64,000 nucleotides of DNA from positions 2,108,001 through 2,172,000 of the forward strand of contig NZ_CP060790.1 in the NCBI RefSeq assembly GCF_014489595.1, given 5' to 3'. This document shows, piece by piece, positions 17,165-25,335 of the stretch. Position numbers and translations under genes: made by a program. Every line of letters starts with the position of its first letter. Position 1 is the stretch's first letter. This stretch comes from Paenacidovorax monticola. GTDB taxonomy: Bacteria; Pseudomonadota; Gammaproteobacteria; Burkholderiales; Burkholderiaceae_C. The notes below the pieces were generated by a model. It worked only from the letters and a program-made list of their open reading frames with translations. It searched no databases and was not told the origin of the DNA.

Positions 17165-18637
17165 ATGGCACCGCGTCCGCAAGCCATCCATCGCCAGCGC
17201 GCCGTGCGCCTGGCGGCCGCCAGCATCGTTCTCACAGCCCTGGGAGGCCTGGGCCTGAGCCGCCTGACGGCAGCGCCCCAGCCCGACCCGCTGGGCGAAA
17301 AGACCGGCGGCGAGACCACCGTGTTCGCCACCGGCCGCAACGCCTTCTCGTTCCCGGCCGCCAACCTGAGCGATGCGGAGCGCACGCGCTTCGTCATCGG
17401 CAACTCGTTCTTCCGCCGCAACTGGGTGGAGGCGCCCGCGTCCACCAAGGCCCGCGACGGGCTGGGCCCGCACTTCATCGCGCGCTCGTGCGGCGGCTGC
17501 CATGTGCAGGACGGCCGCGGCGCGCCGCCGGAAATCTTCAACCGCCTGGGCGAGACCCGCGACCCCACGGTGGCGCTGCTCATCCGCCTGTCCATCCCGG
17601 GCACCGACGCGCACGGCGGGCCCAGGCACGAGCCCACCTATGGCGACCAGTTCAACAACGCGGCCATCCAGGGCGTCAAGCCCGAAGGCCGCGTGACCCT
17701 GCGCTACGACACCGTCAAAGGCCGATTCGCCGACGGCACGCCCTACACGCTGCAAAAGCCCGTGTACGGCTTTGCCGACCTGGGCTACGGCCCCCTGCAC
17801 CCTCAAGTCATGACCAGCCCGCGCATTGCGCCGCAGATCATCGGCGTGGGCCTGCTCGAAGCCATCGCCGAGGCCGACATCCTGGCCAACGCCGCCGACC
17901 AGGCTGCGGCCCCCGGCCCCATCAAGGGCGCGCCCAACCAGGTGTGGGATGCACCGGCCGGCCGCATGATGACCGGCCGCTTCGGCTGGAAGGCCAACGT
18001 GGCCACCATCGCGCACCAGACGGGTGGCGCCTTCCTGGGCGACATGGGCATCACCTCGCGCCACTTCGCGCGGGAGGCCTGCACGCCCGCGCAGAAGGAC
18101 TGCCTGGCCGCCCCCAGCGGCCAAAGCGGCAAGGACGGCGTGGAGATCGACGACAAGACCCTGGCCGACGTGGTCTTCTACCAGGCCACACTGGCGCCGC
18201 CCGCGCGCCGCAACACCAACGATGCGCAGGTACTGCGCGGCCAGGCCCTGTTTGCGCAGGCCCAGTGCGCCACCTGCCACCGCCCGAGCTATGTCACCCA
18301 GGACGGACCCTTCCCGCAGCTGACGAGCCAGGCGCTGAGCGGCCAGCGCATCTGGCCCTATACCGACCTGCTGCTGCACGACATGGGCGAGCGCCTGGCC
18401 GATGGCCGGCCCGACTTCGGCGCCAACGGCCGCCAGTGGAAGACCCCGCCGCTGTGGGGCACGGGCCTGATCAAGGACGTGAACGGCCACACCCGCCTGC
18501 TGCACGACGGCCGCGCGCGCGGCGTGCTCGAAGCCATCCTGTGGCACGGAGGCGAGGCCGAAGAGGCCAAGGACCAGGTGCTCAGGATGAAGAAGGCCGA
18601 CCGCGACGCGCTCGTGAAATTCGTGGAGTCGCTATGA
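17165..18637 (+). CDS. di-heme oxidoreductase family protein (DUF1111, thiol oxidoreductase-like)
   Basis: A 490-residue exported protein: an N-terminal hydrophobic anchor/signal at about 17-36, a first c-type haem site CGGCH at residues 109-113 and a second CATCH at 368-372. Blocks such as GDQFNNAAIQGVKPEGRV, GRFGWKANVATIAHQTGGAF, LGDMGITS and the C-terminal LPLHDMG-like LLLHDMGERLADG with LWGTGLI are typical of DUF1111. The fold resembles di-haem peroxidases. It should be matured by the Ccm system and act in the periplasm as an electron-transfer partner for the flanking imelysins. Its stop overlaps the next start (ATGA). The actual reaction is unknown. Confidence 0.9.
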   Translation: MAPRPQAIHRQRAVRLAAASIVLTALGGLGLSRLTAAPQPDPLGEKTGGETTVFATGRNAFSFPAANLSDAERTRFVIGNSFFRRNWVEAPASTKARDGLGPHFIARSCGGCHVQDGRGAPPEIFNRLGETRDPTVALLIRLSIPGTDAHGGPRHEPTYGDQFNNAAIQGVKPEGRVTLRYDTVKGRFADGTPYTLQKPVYGFADLGYGPLHPQVMTSPRIAPQIIGVGLLEAIAEADILANAADQAAAPGPIKGAPNQVWDAPAGRMMTGRFGWKANVATIAHQTGGAFLGDMGITSRHFAREACTPAQKDCLAAPSGQSGKDGVEIDDKTLADVVFYQATLAPPARRNTNDAQVLRGQALFAQAQCATCHRPSYVTQDGPFPQLTSQALSGQRIWPYTDLLLHDMGERLADGRPDFGANGRQWKTPPLWGTGLIKDVNGHTRLLHDGRARGVLEAILWHGGEAEEAKDQVLRMKKADRDALVKFVESL

Positions 18638-19749
18638 AAAAGACCTTTCGGCGCCTGCTGTGCGCCGGCCTCTGGCTGGCATCCCTGCCCTCTGCCCTGC
18701 TGCCCCTGACGGCCCAGGCACAGTCGGCTGCCATGCCAGCCTGGCAGAGCAATGCCGTGCCGTTCTATGACACGGTGCACGCCCTGCAAGGCATCTACGG
18801 CCACTGGGGCCTGCCGCGCGCGCAGGACTTCGACCGCAGCGCGCGTGCCCTGGTCCCCGCCGTGGCCGCGCTGTGCCAAGCCCCGGCGGCGGACGGCCAG
18901 ACAGCGCTGGCGACCGCACGCATGGCCTGGCAGGCCACGGTCCATGCGTGGGAACAACTGGCTGCCGTGTCCATGGGCCCCGTCATCGCACGCCGCAGCC
19001 AGCGCACGATCGACTTCACACCCACGCGCCCCGCACTGATCGAGAAGGCCATCGCCACCCAGCCCCAGGGCGCCAAGGCCTTCGAGCGCATCGGCACGCC
19101 CGCCAAGGGCCTGCCCGCCCTGGAGTGGCTGCTGTGGACGCGCCCCGTGCAGCCGGGCAGCCCGGCCTGCGGCTACGCGCACGAAGTGGCGCAGGACGTG
19201 GCCCGCGAATCCGCTGCGCTGGAGAAGGCCTTCAGCGAAGCCGCTGGCACCGACTGGGGCGCCGAGAACGAGCAAGAGGAATCCACCCAGGCCATCAGCG
19301 AGTTCGTGAACCAGTGGGTGGGCGGCATCGAACGGCTGCGCTGGGCGCAGATGGAAAAGCCCCTGCGCGCCGCACAAGGCACACGCACGCCCGACTACCC
19401 CCGCACCGCCAGCGGCCTCACGCTGGCAGCCTGGGCCGCCACCTGGACCGGACTGCGCAGCCTGACCACCCTGCCCGCCACGGCGCAGGCGCCCGTCGCA
19501 GGCGAAGCCCTGGTGCCGCTGGAGATGGTCCTGCGCGGCAAGGGGCTGAACCCGCTGGCCGACAGGCTGCGCCAGGCCACCGACACAGTGGATGCCTCCA
19601 TGGCCCAGGTGCAGAAGGCCGGCACCAGGAACAAGGCCGCCATCCAGCAGGCCGCACGCGACCTGGCGGCGCTCAAGTTCCTGGCCGAGTCCGAAGTGGC
19701 GCCCGCGCTGCAGGTGAGCATTGGCTTCTCGGATGCCGATGGCGACTGA
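18634..19749 (+). CDS. second imelysin-family periplasmic protein
   Basis: Protein of 371 residues with a signal peptide (MKKTFRRLLCAGLWLASLPS to about residue 30). The imelysin fold is suggested by WQSNAVPFYDTVHALQGIYG, AWQATVHAWEQLAAVSMGPV, GLPALEWLLWTR and the C-terminal GLNPLADRLRQATDTVD. At the position of the GxHxxE motif it has G159-L-P-A-L-E164, so the histidine seen in the first imelysin is replaced by proline. The two paralogues may therefore bind different ligands. The start is fixed by ATGA overlap with the di-haem gene, and the 3' end overlaps the DUF1513 start. Confidence 0.8.
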   Translation: MKKTFRRLLCAGLWLASLPSALLPLTAQAQSAAMPAWQSNAVPFYDTVHALQGIYGHWGLPRAQDFDRSARALVPAVAALCQAPAADGQTALATARMAWQATVHAWEQLAAVSMGPVIARRSQRTIDFTPTRPALIEKAIATQPQGAKAFERIGTPAKGLPALEWLLWTRPVQPGSPACGYAHEVAQDVARESAALEKAFSEAAGTDWGAENEQEESTQAISEFVNQWVGGIERLRWAQMEKPLRAAQGTRTPDYPRTASGLTLAAWAATWTGLRSLTTLPATAQAPVAGEALVPLEMVLRGKGLNPLADRLRQATDTVDASMAQVQKAGTRNKAAIQQAARDLAALKFLAESEVAPALQVSIGFSDADGD

Positions 19750-20869
19750 CCCCCACCGCCGCCAGGCACTCGCCCTGCTTGCGGGCCTGGGCACCTGGGT
19801 GCTCGCTCCCGGAGCCGCCTCGGCCCCAGCCAGCGGCAGCGTGCGGCTGGCGGCCGCCTGGGAGCGCCAGGGCCGCTTTCATATCGGCCTGCTGTCCACG
19901 CAAGAAGGCGCCGGGCACGCGCTGCAAATGCATGCCGCGCTGGAAGTCCCCACGCGCGCCCACGGCCTGTGTGCGCTGCCCGACGGCTCCGTGCTGGCCA
20001 CGGCGCGCCGGCCCGGCGACTGGCTCGTGCGCTGGCACCCCGGCAAGGGCACAGAGCCCCAATGGCTGTGGCAGGAGGGCGAGCGCAGCTTCAACGGCCA
20101 TGTGCTGGCCAGCGCCGACGGCCAGCGGCTCTACACCACCGAGACCGATGCCGAGACCGGCGCGAGCTGGATCGGCGTGCGCGACGCGCGGACGCTGGAA
20201 CCCGTGGCCGAGTGGCCCACCCATGGCATCGACGCGCACGAACTGATCTGGGATACGCTGGACAGCGGCGCCCCTGGCCTGATCGTGGTCAACGGCGGTG
20301 TACCCACCGCCCCCGAAACCGGCCGCGCCAAGCGCGACCTGGACCGCATGGACTCCTCGCTCGTGCGGCTCGACGCCCGCACCGGCCGCCTGCGGGGCCA
20401 ATGGCGCCTGCAGGACCCGCGCCTGAGCCTGCGCCACCTGGCCTGGAGCCCCGACGGCGCCACGCTGGGCATCGCGCTGCAGGCCGAGCACGGCGATGCC
20501 GCCACCCGACATGCCGCCCCCGTGCTCGCGCTGTTCGACGGCCAGGCTCTGCGCGCGGTGCCCACGCCCGGGCCCATCGCACGGAGCCTCCAGGGCTACG
20601 GCGGCAGCATGGCCGCCACACCCGCTGGCTGGGCCGTGAGCTGCCCGCGCGCGAACGGCATCGCCCGGTTTTCCCTGGACGGCGAATGGCAGGGCCTGGC
20701 GGCCCTGCCCGAGGTCTGCCCGCTGGCCGTGCGCGGCGGCACGCTGTGGGCCGGCGGGCTGGATGCAAGCCTGCAAAACGCTCAAGGCCCCACGGTGCTG
20801 AACCACCCGCACGGGCCGGGCCTGCGCGGGGCGCGGCTGGACAACCACTGGGTGCTGGCGCGGGGCTGA
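19739..20869 (+). CDS. DUF1513 family secreted protein
   Basis: Protein of 376 residues beginning MATDPHRRQALALLAGLGTW, with a twin-arginine-like (RR) signal. It carries repeated beta-propeller-like strands: RAHGLCALPDGSVLATARRP, FNGHVLASADGQRLYTTET, GIDAHELIWD and SLRHLAWSPDGATLGIALQ. DUF1513 proteins are predicted WD40/YVTN-like propellers of unknown function, regularly found at the end of imelysin/di-haem operons, as here. The coding start (19739, or 19733) lies inside the end of the second imelysin gene, so the two are translationally coupled. Tat export would suit a protein folding around a cofactor; this is inferred. Confidence 0.82.
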   Translation: MATDPHRRQALALLAGLGTWVLAPGAASAPASGSVRLAAAWERQGRFHIGLLSTQEGAGHALQMHAALEVPTRAHGLCALPDGSVLATARRPGDWLVRWHPGKGTEPQWLWQEGERSFNGHVLASADGQRLYTTETDAETGASWIGVRDARTLEPVAEWPTHGIDAHELIWDTLDSGAPGLIVVNGGVPTAPETGRAKRDLDRMDSSLVRLDARTGRLRGQWRLQDPRLSLRHLAWSPDGATLGIALQAEHGDAATRHAAPVLALFDGQALRAVPTPGPIARSLQGYGGSMAATPAGWAVSCPRANGIARFSLDGEWQGLAALPEVCPLAVRGGTLWAGGLDASLQNAQGPTVLNHPHGPGLRGARLDNHWVLARG

Positions 20870-20874
20870 ATTCA

Positions 20875-20935
20875 AGCCCCATCAGCCTCCATCGCTGATA
20901 CGGGAAGCGCAGAAAGCTATCTAAACAATAGCAGC
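20875..20935. repeat. degenerate extragenic repeat-like sequence
   Basis: The stretch CATCGCTGATACGGGAAGCGC followed by GAAAGCTATCTAAACAATAGC resembles, from memory, a short palindromic repeat common between Comamonadaceae genes (arms like AAGCGCTAGAAGCTAT and ATAGC). It fills the gap between two convergent genes and reaches into the last codons of the LuxR gene. No second copy is seen in this window, so the call is weak. Confidence 0.25.
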
Positions 20936-21781
20936 AACTTCGTGCCCCTGCGGCCCCCAGTACGAGCCTTGCAGGCTCCACAGCGGCGGCAGCTGGGCGA
21001 ACAGCGGACGCTGCATAACGGCCATCGCAGCGGCCAGGCGATCCTCCACGCCGAGCTTCTCGTACAGCGTGCGCACATGGGTCTTCACGGTTTCCGCGCT
21101 GATGCCCAGCGCCTGCGCGATGGCCTCGTTCGACTTCGATTCCACCAGCAGCAGCGCCACGTCGCGCTGGCGGCGCGTCAGGTCGGGGCACAGGTACGAC
21201 AGCCGCTCACCCGCCGTGAGCGAGGCGGCCGTGCGCTCCAGCGCCAGCCGGTAGAGCCGCTCAACGTGCCCGCGCAGCGCCTGCAGCAGGTCGCGCTCGC
21301 CATCGGAGAACGCCGGCCTGCCCACGATGCGATGGCACGACACCACCAGCGCGTAGCCGTGCAGCGCTATCACGATGCCCATCTGCCGGTGCGCGCCAAA
21401 CGGCAGGAACACCTCGCGTGCGATGGGCAGCTCCATGAATTCCGCGTCGCTGAAGAAATCCGATTCGCGCAGTGCCCGCTCGCCGAAGAGCGCCGGATCA
21501 TGCCGCCAGAACGGATGGCTGGCCGCGTGCCGGTGGTACGCCTCCAGGCTGGCCGTGCGCTGGCCGTTTTCCTGCGGCGGGTTGTGCAGGAACAGCGTGC
21601 GGAAGTCGCCGCTCGGCGCGTGGAACTCGCCATACGTCACCTGCTCGACGGCGATCAGCTCCGCCACGCAGCCAAAGACGGCCTGCGGCAGGGCATGCAG
21701 GTCCAGGTCGGACGAATACAGGCGCACCAGCGCATGGTCGAAGGCGGCCTGGAGGCCAGGGGACAAGGCGGGAACAGGCAT
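20921..21781 (-). CDS. LuxR-type transcriptional regulator
   Basis: A 286-residue regulator with a C-terminal LuxR/NarL helix-turn-helix (about 197-260: LTRRQRDVALLLVESKSNEA, IAQALGISAETVKTHVRTLY, EKLGVEDRLAAA). The N-terminal 190 residues are an uncharacterised sensor, perhaps GAF-like (FGCVAELIAVEQVTYGEFHA, FGAHRQMGIVIALHGYALVV, FSDGERDLLQALRGHVERL). There is no receiver domain and no autoinducer-binding signature that I recognise. It is divergent from the glycine-rich secreted protein, with 70 bases between the starts, so that gene is the obvious target. The terminal residues are encoded by the repeat-like sequence at 20875-20935. Confidence 0.85.
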   Translation of the reverse strand: MPVPALSPGLQAAFDHALVRLYSSDLDLHALPQAVFGCVAELIAVEQVTYGEFHAPSGDFRTLFLHNPPQENGQRTASLEAYHRHAASHPFWRHDPALFGERALRESDFFSDAEFMELPIAREVFLPFGAHRQMGIVIALHGYALVVSCHRIVGRPAFSDGERDLLQALRGHVERLYRLALERTAASLTAGERLSYLCPDLTRRQRDVALLLVESKSNEAIAQALGISAETVKTHVRTLYEKLGVEDRLAAAMAVMQRPLFAQLPPLWSLQGSYWGPQGHEVAAIV

Positions 21782-21851
21782 GCAAATTCACTCTTTTGGG
21801 TGATTGCCGGGAGGCAAATTGTCAACCGATGATCACACGTTTCAGCACACG

Positions 21852-22823
21852 ATGCAGACGATGCGCACACACAACCTCGCCCTTCTTGCCCCGCTGACAG
21901 CCCTGGCGCTGGCCGGCACGGCCCCGCCCGCACTCGCGGCTCCCTTGTGCGTGAGCGGCACGCCCTACGCCAGCACGCAGGACTGCGACGTGCCCCCAGG
22001 CGTCACCGCCATGGCCATCGAGGTCTGGGGCGCGGGCGGCGGCTTTGGCAACAGCCCCGGTGGCGGCGGCGCGTATTGCAGACGCAGCGTGACGGGCCTG
22101 GCCGCCGGCACGACGCTCACGCTGACTGTGGGCACCGGCGGCGCAATGGGCCCGATCAACGGCAACCCGCCTCCAGGAGGGGCGGGCGGCTCGCCGGGTG
22201 GCGGCAATGGCGGCAGCGGCGGCGGTGGCGGTGGCACCACCGGCGGTGGTGGCGGTGGCGGCGGAGCCTCCTATGTCATGGGCACCGGCGTGGCAGGCGT
22301 GGGCGCCGCAGGTGGCGGCGGTGGCGGCGGGTATGGCGGCAGCATCGGCAGCGGCAGCGGCGCTGCTGCCGCTGCCGACGGCACGGGCGGCTCAGGTGGC
22401 GCGGGCGCAGCCGGCTTTAGTGGCGGCAGTGCCGGCGGCGGCGGTGGTGGTGGCGGCGGCGGCGTGTTGGGTGGCCTGGGCGGTGCGGGCGGCCCGGGCA
22501 CCAACGGCGCCGCCAACGGCAATCCCGGCACGTCGGGCAGCGCCGTCGGCATGCAGGCATGCGCGGGCACATCGATCGCGGGCACCAACTCCGCTTCCGG
22601 CGGCGCGGGCGTCACGCCCGCCCCCGGCGGCACACCGGGCCAGGGAGGCACGGCCTATGGCGAGCCCGGATCCAGAGGCCTTGTGCGCCTGACCTTCACC
22701 CGCACTGCCGCCTCGCCCGTTCCAGCGCTCGGCGGCGGCGTGCTGGCTCTGCTGGGGCTGGCCCTTGCGGGCCTGGGCGGCTTGGCTGCCCGAGGCAGAA
22801 CGGCCCGCAGCACCTTCCGGTAA
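21852..22823 (+). CDS. secreted glycine-rich protein with CTERM-like C-terminal anchor
   Basis: Protein of 323 residues in four parts. There is a signal peptide (MRTHNLALLAPLTALALAGT). A short beta domain follows, with VPPGVTAMAIEVWGAGGG and a Cys pair before it, the pattern of Gly_rich_2-type proteins. Then come about 190 residues dominated by glycine with Ala/Ser, and finally VPALGGGVLALLGLALAGLG plus an Arg-rich end. That last block has the layout of a CTERM sorting signal (VP-x-L, one membrane helix, basic tail) related to IPTL/PEP-CTERM, which would anchor it for exosortase-like processing; this is inference. Start ATG 21852 or 21861. It is convergent with uvrD, 25 bases apart. Confidence 0.75.
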   Translation: MQTMRTHNLALLAPLTALALAGTAPPALAAPLCVSGTPYASTQDCDVPPGVTAMAIEVWGAGGGFGNSPGGGGAYCRRSVTGLAAGTTLTLTVGTGGAMGPINGNPPPGGAGGSPGGGNGGSGGGGGGTTGGGGGGGGASYVMGTGVAGVGAAGGGGGGGYGGSIGSGSGAAAAADGTGGSGGAGAAGFSGGSAGGGGGGGGGGVLGGLGGAGGPGTNGAANGNPGTSGSAVGMQACAGTSIAGTNSASGGAGVTPAPGGTPGQGGTAYGEPGSRGLVRLTFTRTAASPVPALGGGVLALLGLALAGLGGLAARGRTARSTFR

Positions 22824-22848
22824 AGCGCACCAGGCAGCGCCTCATCGC

Positions 22849-25290
22849 TTATCCATCCACCACCGTCAGCTTCGCCACGCTCAGCGCCAGCCACTTGGTG
22901 CCATGGCGCGGAAAACTGACCTGCGCGCGCGCGTCGTCGCCCGTGCCTTCGAGCGCCAGCACCTTGCCTTCGCCGAACTTGGTATGGAACACCGCGATGC
23001 CCACGCGCAGGCCGTGCGAGGGCGCGGCCTTCTGCGCAGGCACGGGTGGGCTGGCGAAGGTTTCGGCTTTGAAGCCGAATCGGCTTCCAGCGCCTGCGCC
23101 ATAAGCGCCACCAGCTCCTGAATGGGGAGCAAACGAGCCAAACCCCTGCTGCTTGGGCGTGATCCACTTGAGCGCCTCTTCGGGCAGTTCGTCGAAGAAG
23201 CGGCTCTTGACGTTGTAGCGCGTCTGCCCGTGCAGCAGCCGCGTCTGCGAATGGCTCAGGTACAGGCGCTTGCGCGCGCGGGTAATGGCCACGTACATCA
23301 GGCGGCGCTCTTCCTCCAGCCCGTCCCGGTCGCTCATGGCGTTCTCGTGCGGGAACAGGCCCTCTTCCATGCCGCCGATGAACACGCCGTCGAACTCCAG
23401 TCCCTTGGACGCATGCACGGTCATGAGCTGCACCGCATCCTGGCCGGCCTGGGCCTGGTTGTCGCCCGCCTCAAGCGCCGCATGCGTGAGGAAGGCTGCC
23501 AGCGGCGAGAGCGTCTCGCCCGTGTCGGCATCCACGATGCCGGGGGCCGCGGGCAGGGGTGTATCGAGCACCGGCGCATTCGGATCCAGCCCCTGGCTGG
23601 CCGGGCTTTGCGTGAGGGTGCCGCGCTGCTCGTCCAGCGGCAGCGCCACGGCGTCGCGGCCAAAGCCCTCCTGCGTGACGAAGCTCTCGGCCGCGTTCAC
23701 GAGTTCCTGCAGGTTCTCGATGCGGTCCGCGCCTTCCTTCTCGGTGCGGAAATGCTCCACGAGTCCGCTCGATTCGAGCATCTGCTCGATGATGACGCGC
23801 AGCGTGTGGCCCTGCGTCTGCTCGCGCAGGACTTGAACCAGGGCCACGAAGGCGCCGAGGTTGGCGCCCGCCTTGCCGGGCACGGCGCTCACCGCGTCGT
23901 GCAGCGAGCAGCCCGCGCTCTTGGCAGCGTCCTGCAGCACTTCGATGGTGCGCGCGCCGATGCCGCGCGGCGGAAAGTTCACCACGCGCAGAAAGCTGGT
24001 GTCGTCGTGCGGGTTCTCCAGCAGGCGCAGGTAGGCCAGCGCATGCTTGATTTCGGCGCGCTCGAAGAAGCGCAGGCCGCCATACACGCGGTAGGGCACG
24101 GCGGCGTTGAACAGCGCCGTCTCGATCACGCGGCTTTGCGCGTTGCTGCGGTAGAGAACGGCGATCTCGCGGCGTTCGAAGCCGTCGTTCTTCACGAGCT
24201 GGCGGATCTCGTCCACCATCCACTGCGCCTCGGCGAAATCGCTCGCGGCCTCGTACACGCGCACGGGCTCGCCCGGGCCCTGAGTGGTGCGCAGGTTCTT
24301 GCCCAGGCGGCGGCTGTTGTGGCTGATGAGCGCGTTGGCCGAATCCAGGATGTTGCTGTAGCTGCGGTAGTTCTGCTCCAGCTTGATCTGGCGCTGGACA
24401 TCAAACTCGCGTACGAAGTCGGTCATGTTGCCCACGCGCGCGCCGCGGAAGGCGTAGATGCTCTGGTCGTCGTCGCCCACGGCGATCACGCTGCCATGGG
24501 CCTCGAAACGGCCGTCCACCACGTCGCCCGCGAGCTGCTTGAGCCATTGGTACTGCAGCTTGTTCGTGTCCTGGAACTCGTCCACGAGGATGTGCGCGAA
24601 GCGCCGCTGGTAGTGCGCGCGGATCGGATCGTTGTCGCGCAGCAGCTCATAGGAGCGCAGCATCAGTTCGCCGAAATCGACCACGCCTTCGCGCTGGCAC
24701 TGCTCTTCGTAGAGCTGGTAGATCTCGACCTTCCTGCGGCTGTCGGCGTCGTGCGCGGGCACGTCGCGCGGGCGCATGCCCTCCTCCTTGCAGCCCGCGA
24801 TGAAATAGGCGAGCTGCTTGGGCGGAAAACGCTCCTCGTCCACGTTGAACTGCTTGCACAGGCGCTTGATGGCCGAGAGCTGGTCCTGCGTGTCGAGGAT
24901 CTGGAAGGCCTGCGGCAGGCCCGCGGCCTTGTGGTGCGCGCGCAGCAGGCGGTTGCACAGCCCGTGGAAGGTGCCGATCCACATGCCGCGCACATTCACG
25001 GGCAGCATGGCCGTGAGGCGCGCCACCATCTCCTTGGCGGCCTTGTTGGTGAAGGTGACGGCCAGGATGCCGCCCGGCGTGGCCAGGCCGTTCTGCAGCA
25101 GCCAGGCGATGCGCGTGGTGAGCACGCGCGTCTTGCCCGAGCCCGCGCCCGCCAGGATGAGGGCATGGCCAGCCGGCAGCGTGACGGCGGCGAGCTGCTC
25201 GGCATTGAGGTGTGCCAACAGCGGCGCGGTCTGCGCGGGGGCGGCAGGCTGGGGCGCGGGTGCGCCGGAGAACGGGTCTTGTGGGAACAT
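22849..25290 (-). CDS. uvrD: DNA helicase II (UvrD, superfamily 1A)
   Basis: An 813-residue SF1A helicase with all signature motifs: Q-motif/motif I LNAEQLAAVTLPAGHALILA and AGAGSGKTRVL, motif II LVDEFQDTNKLQYQWL, motif III GDDDQSIYAFRGA, motif V HASKGLEFDGVFI and motif VI RRLMYVAITRARKRLY. The UvrD/PcrA-type tail ends with VFHTKFGEGKVLALEG and a Tudor-like domain. That tail argues for UvrD rather than Rep. It unwinds DNA 3'-5' in mismatch and excision repair. ATG 25290 (MFPQDPF) is used; a TACAAT -10 lies six bases upstream of it. Confidence 0.93.
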   Translation of the reverse strand: MFPQDPFSGAPAPQPAAPAQTAPLLAHLNAEQLAAVTLPAGHALILAGAGSGKTRVLTTRIAWLLQNGLATPGGILAVTFTNKAAKEMVARLTAMLPVNVRGMWIGTFHGLCNRLLRAHHKAAGLPQAFQILDTQDQLSAIKRLCKQFNVDEERFPPKQLAYFIAGCKEEGMRPRDVPAHDADSRRKVEIYQLYEEQCQREGVVDFGELMLRSYELLRDNDPIRAHYQRRFAHILVDEFQDTNKLQYQWLKQLAGDVVDGRFEAHGSVIAVGDDDQSIYAFRGARVGNMTDFVREFDVQRQIKLEQNYRSYSNILDSANALISHNSRRLGKNLRTTQGPGEPVRVYEAASDFAEAQWMVDEIRQLVKNDGFERREIAVLYRSNAQSRVIETALFNAAVPYRVYGGLRFFERAEIKHALAYLRLLENPHDDTSFLRVVNFPPRGIGARTIEVLQDAAKSAGCSLHDAVSAVPGKAGANLGAFVALVQVLREQTQGHTLRVIIEQMLESSGLVEHFRTEKEGADRIENLQELVNAAESFVTQEGFGRDAVALPLDEQRGTLTQSPASQGLDPNAPVLDTPLPAAPGIVDADTGETLSPLAAFLTHAALEAGDNQAQAGQDAVQLMTVHASKGLEFDGVFIGGMEEGLFPHENAMSDRDGLEEERRLMYVAITRARKRLYLSHSQTRLLHGQTRYNVKSRFFDELPEEALKWITPKQQGFGSFAPHSGAGGAYGAGAGSRFGFKAETFASPPVPAQKAAPSHGLRVGIAVFHTKFGEGKVLALEGTGDDARAQVSFPRHGTKWLALSVAKLTVVDG

Positions 25291-25303
25291 GCGGGGATTG
25301 TAG
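25288..25303 (-). promoter_or_regulatory. -10-like TACAAT abutting the uvrD start (candidate leaderless start)
   Basis: On the minus strand the sequence reads CTACAATCCCCGCATG, identical over 16 bases to the start region of the gene at 11194. The hexamer ends six bases before ATG 25290 and no Shine-Dalgarno sequence is present. Confidence 0.5.
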
Positions 25304-25335
25304 AAAGCCCCCTCCCCCACCCCTCAGGATCGCCG

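Noticed and set aside
22200..22540. Repetitive GGC-rich DNA that could be taken for a tandem repeat or CRISPR-like array
   Set aside because: It is coding sequence for the glycine-rich protein, with no regular repeat-spacer pattern.
23122..25330. Long plus-strand frame opposite uvrD
   Set aside because: uvrD is complete on the minus strand; the opposite translation is low-complexity.
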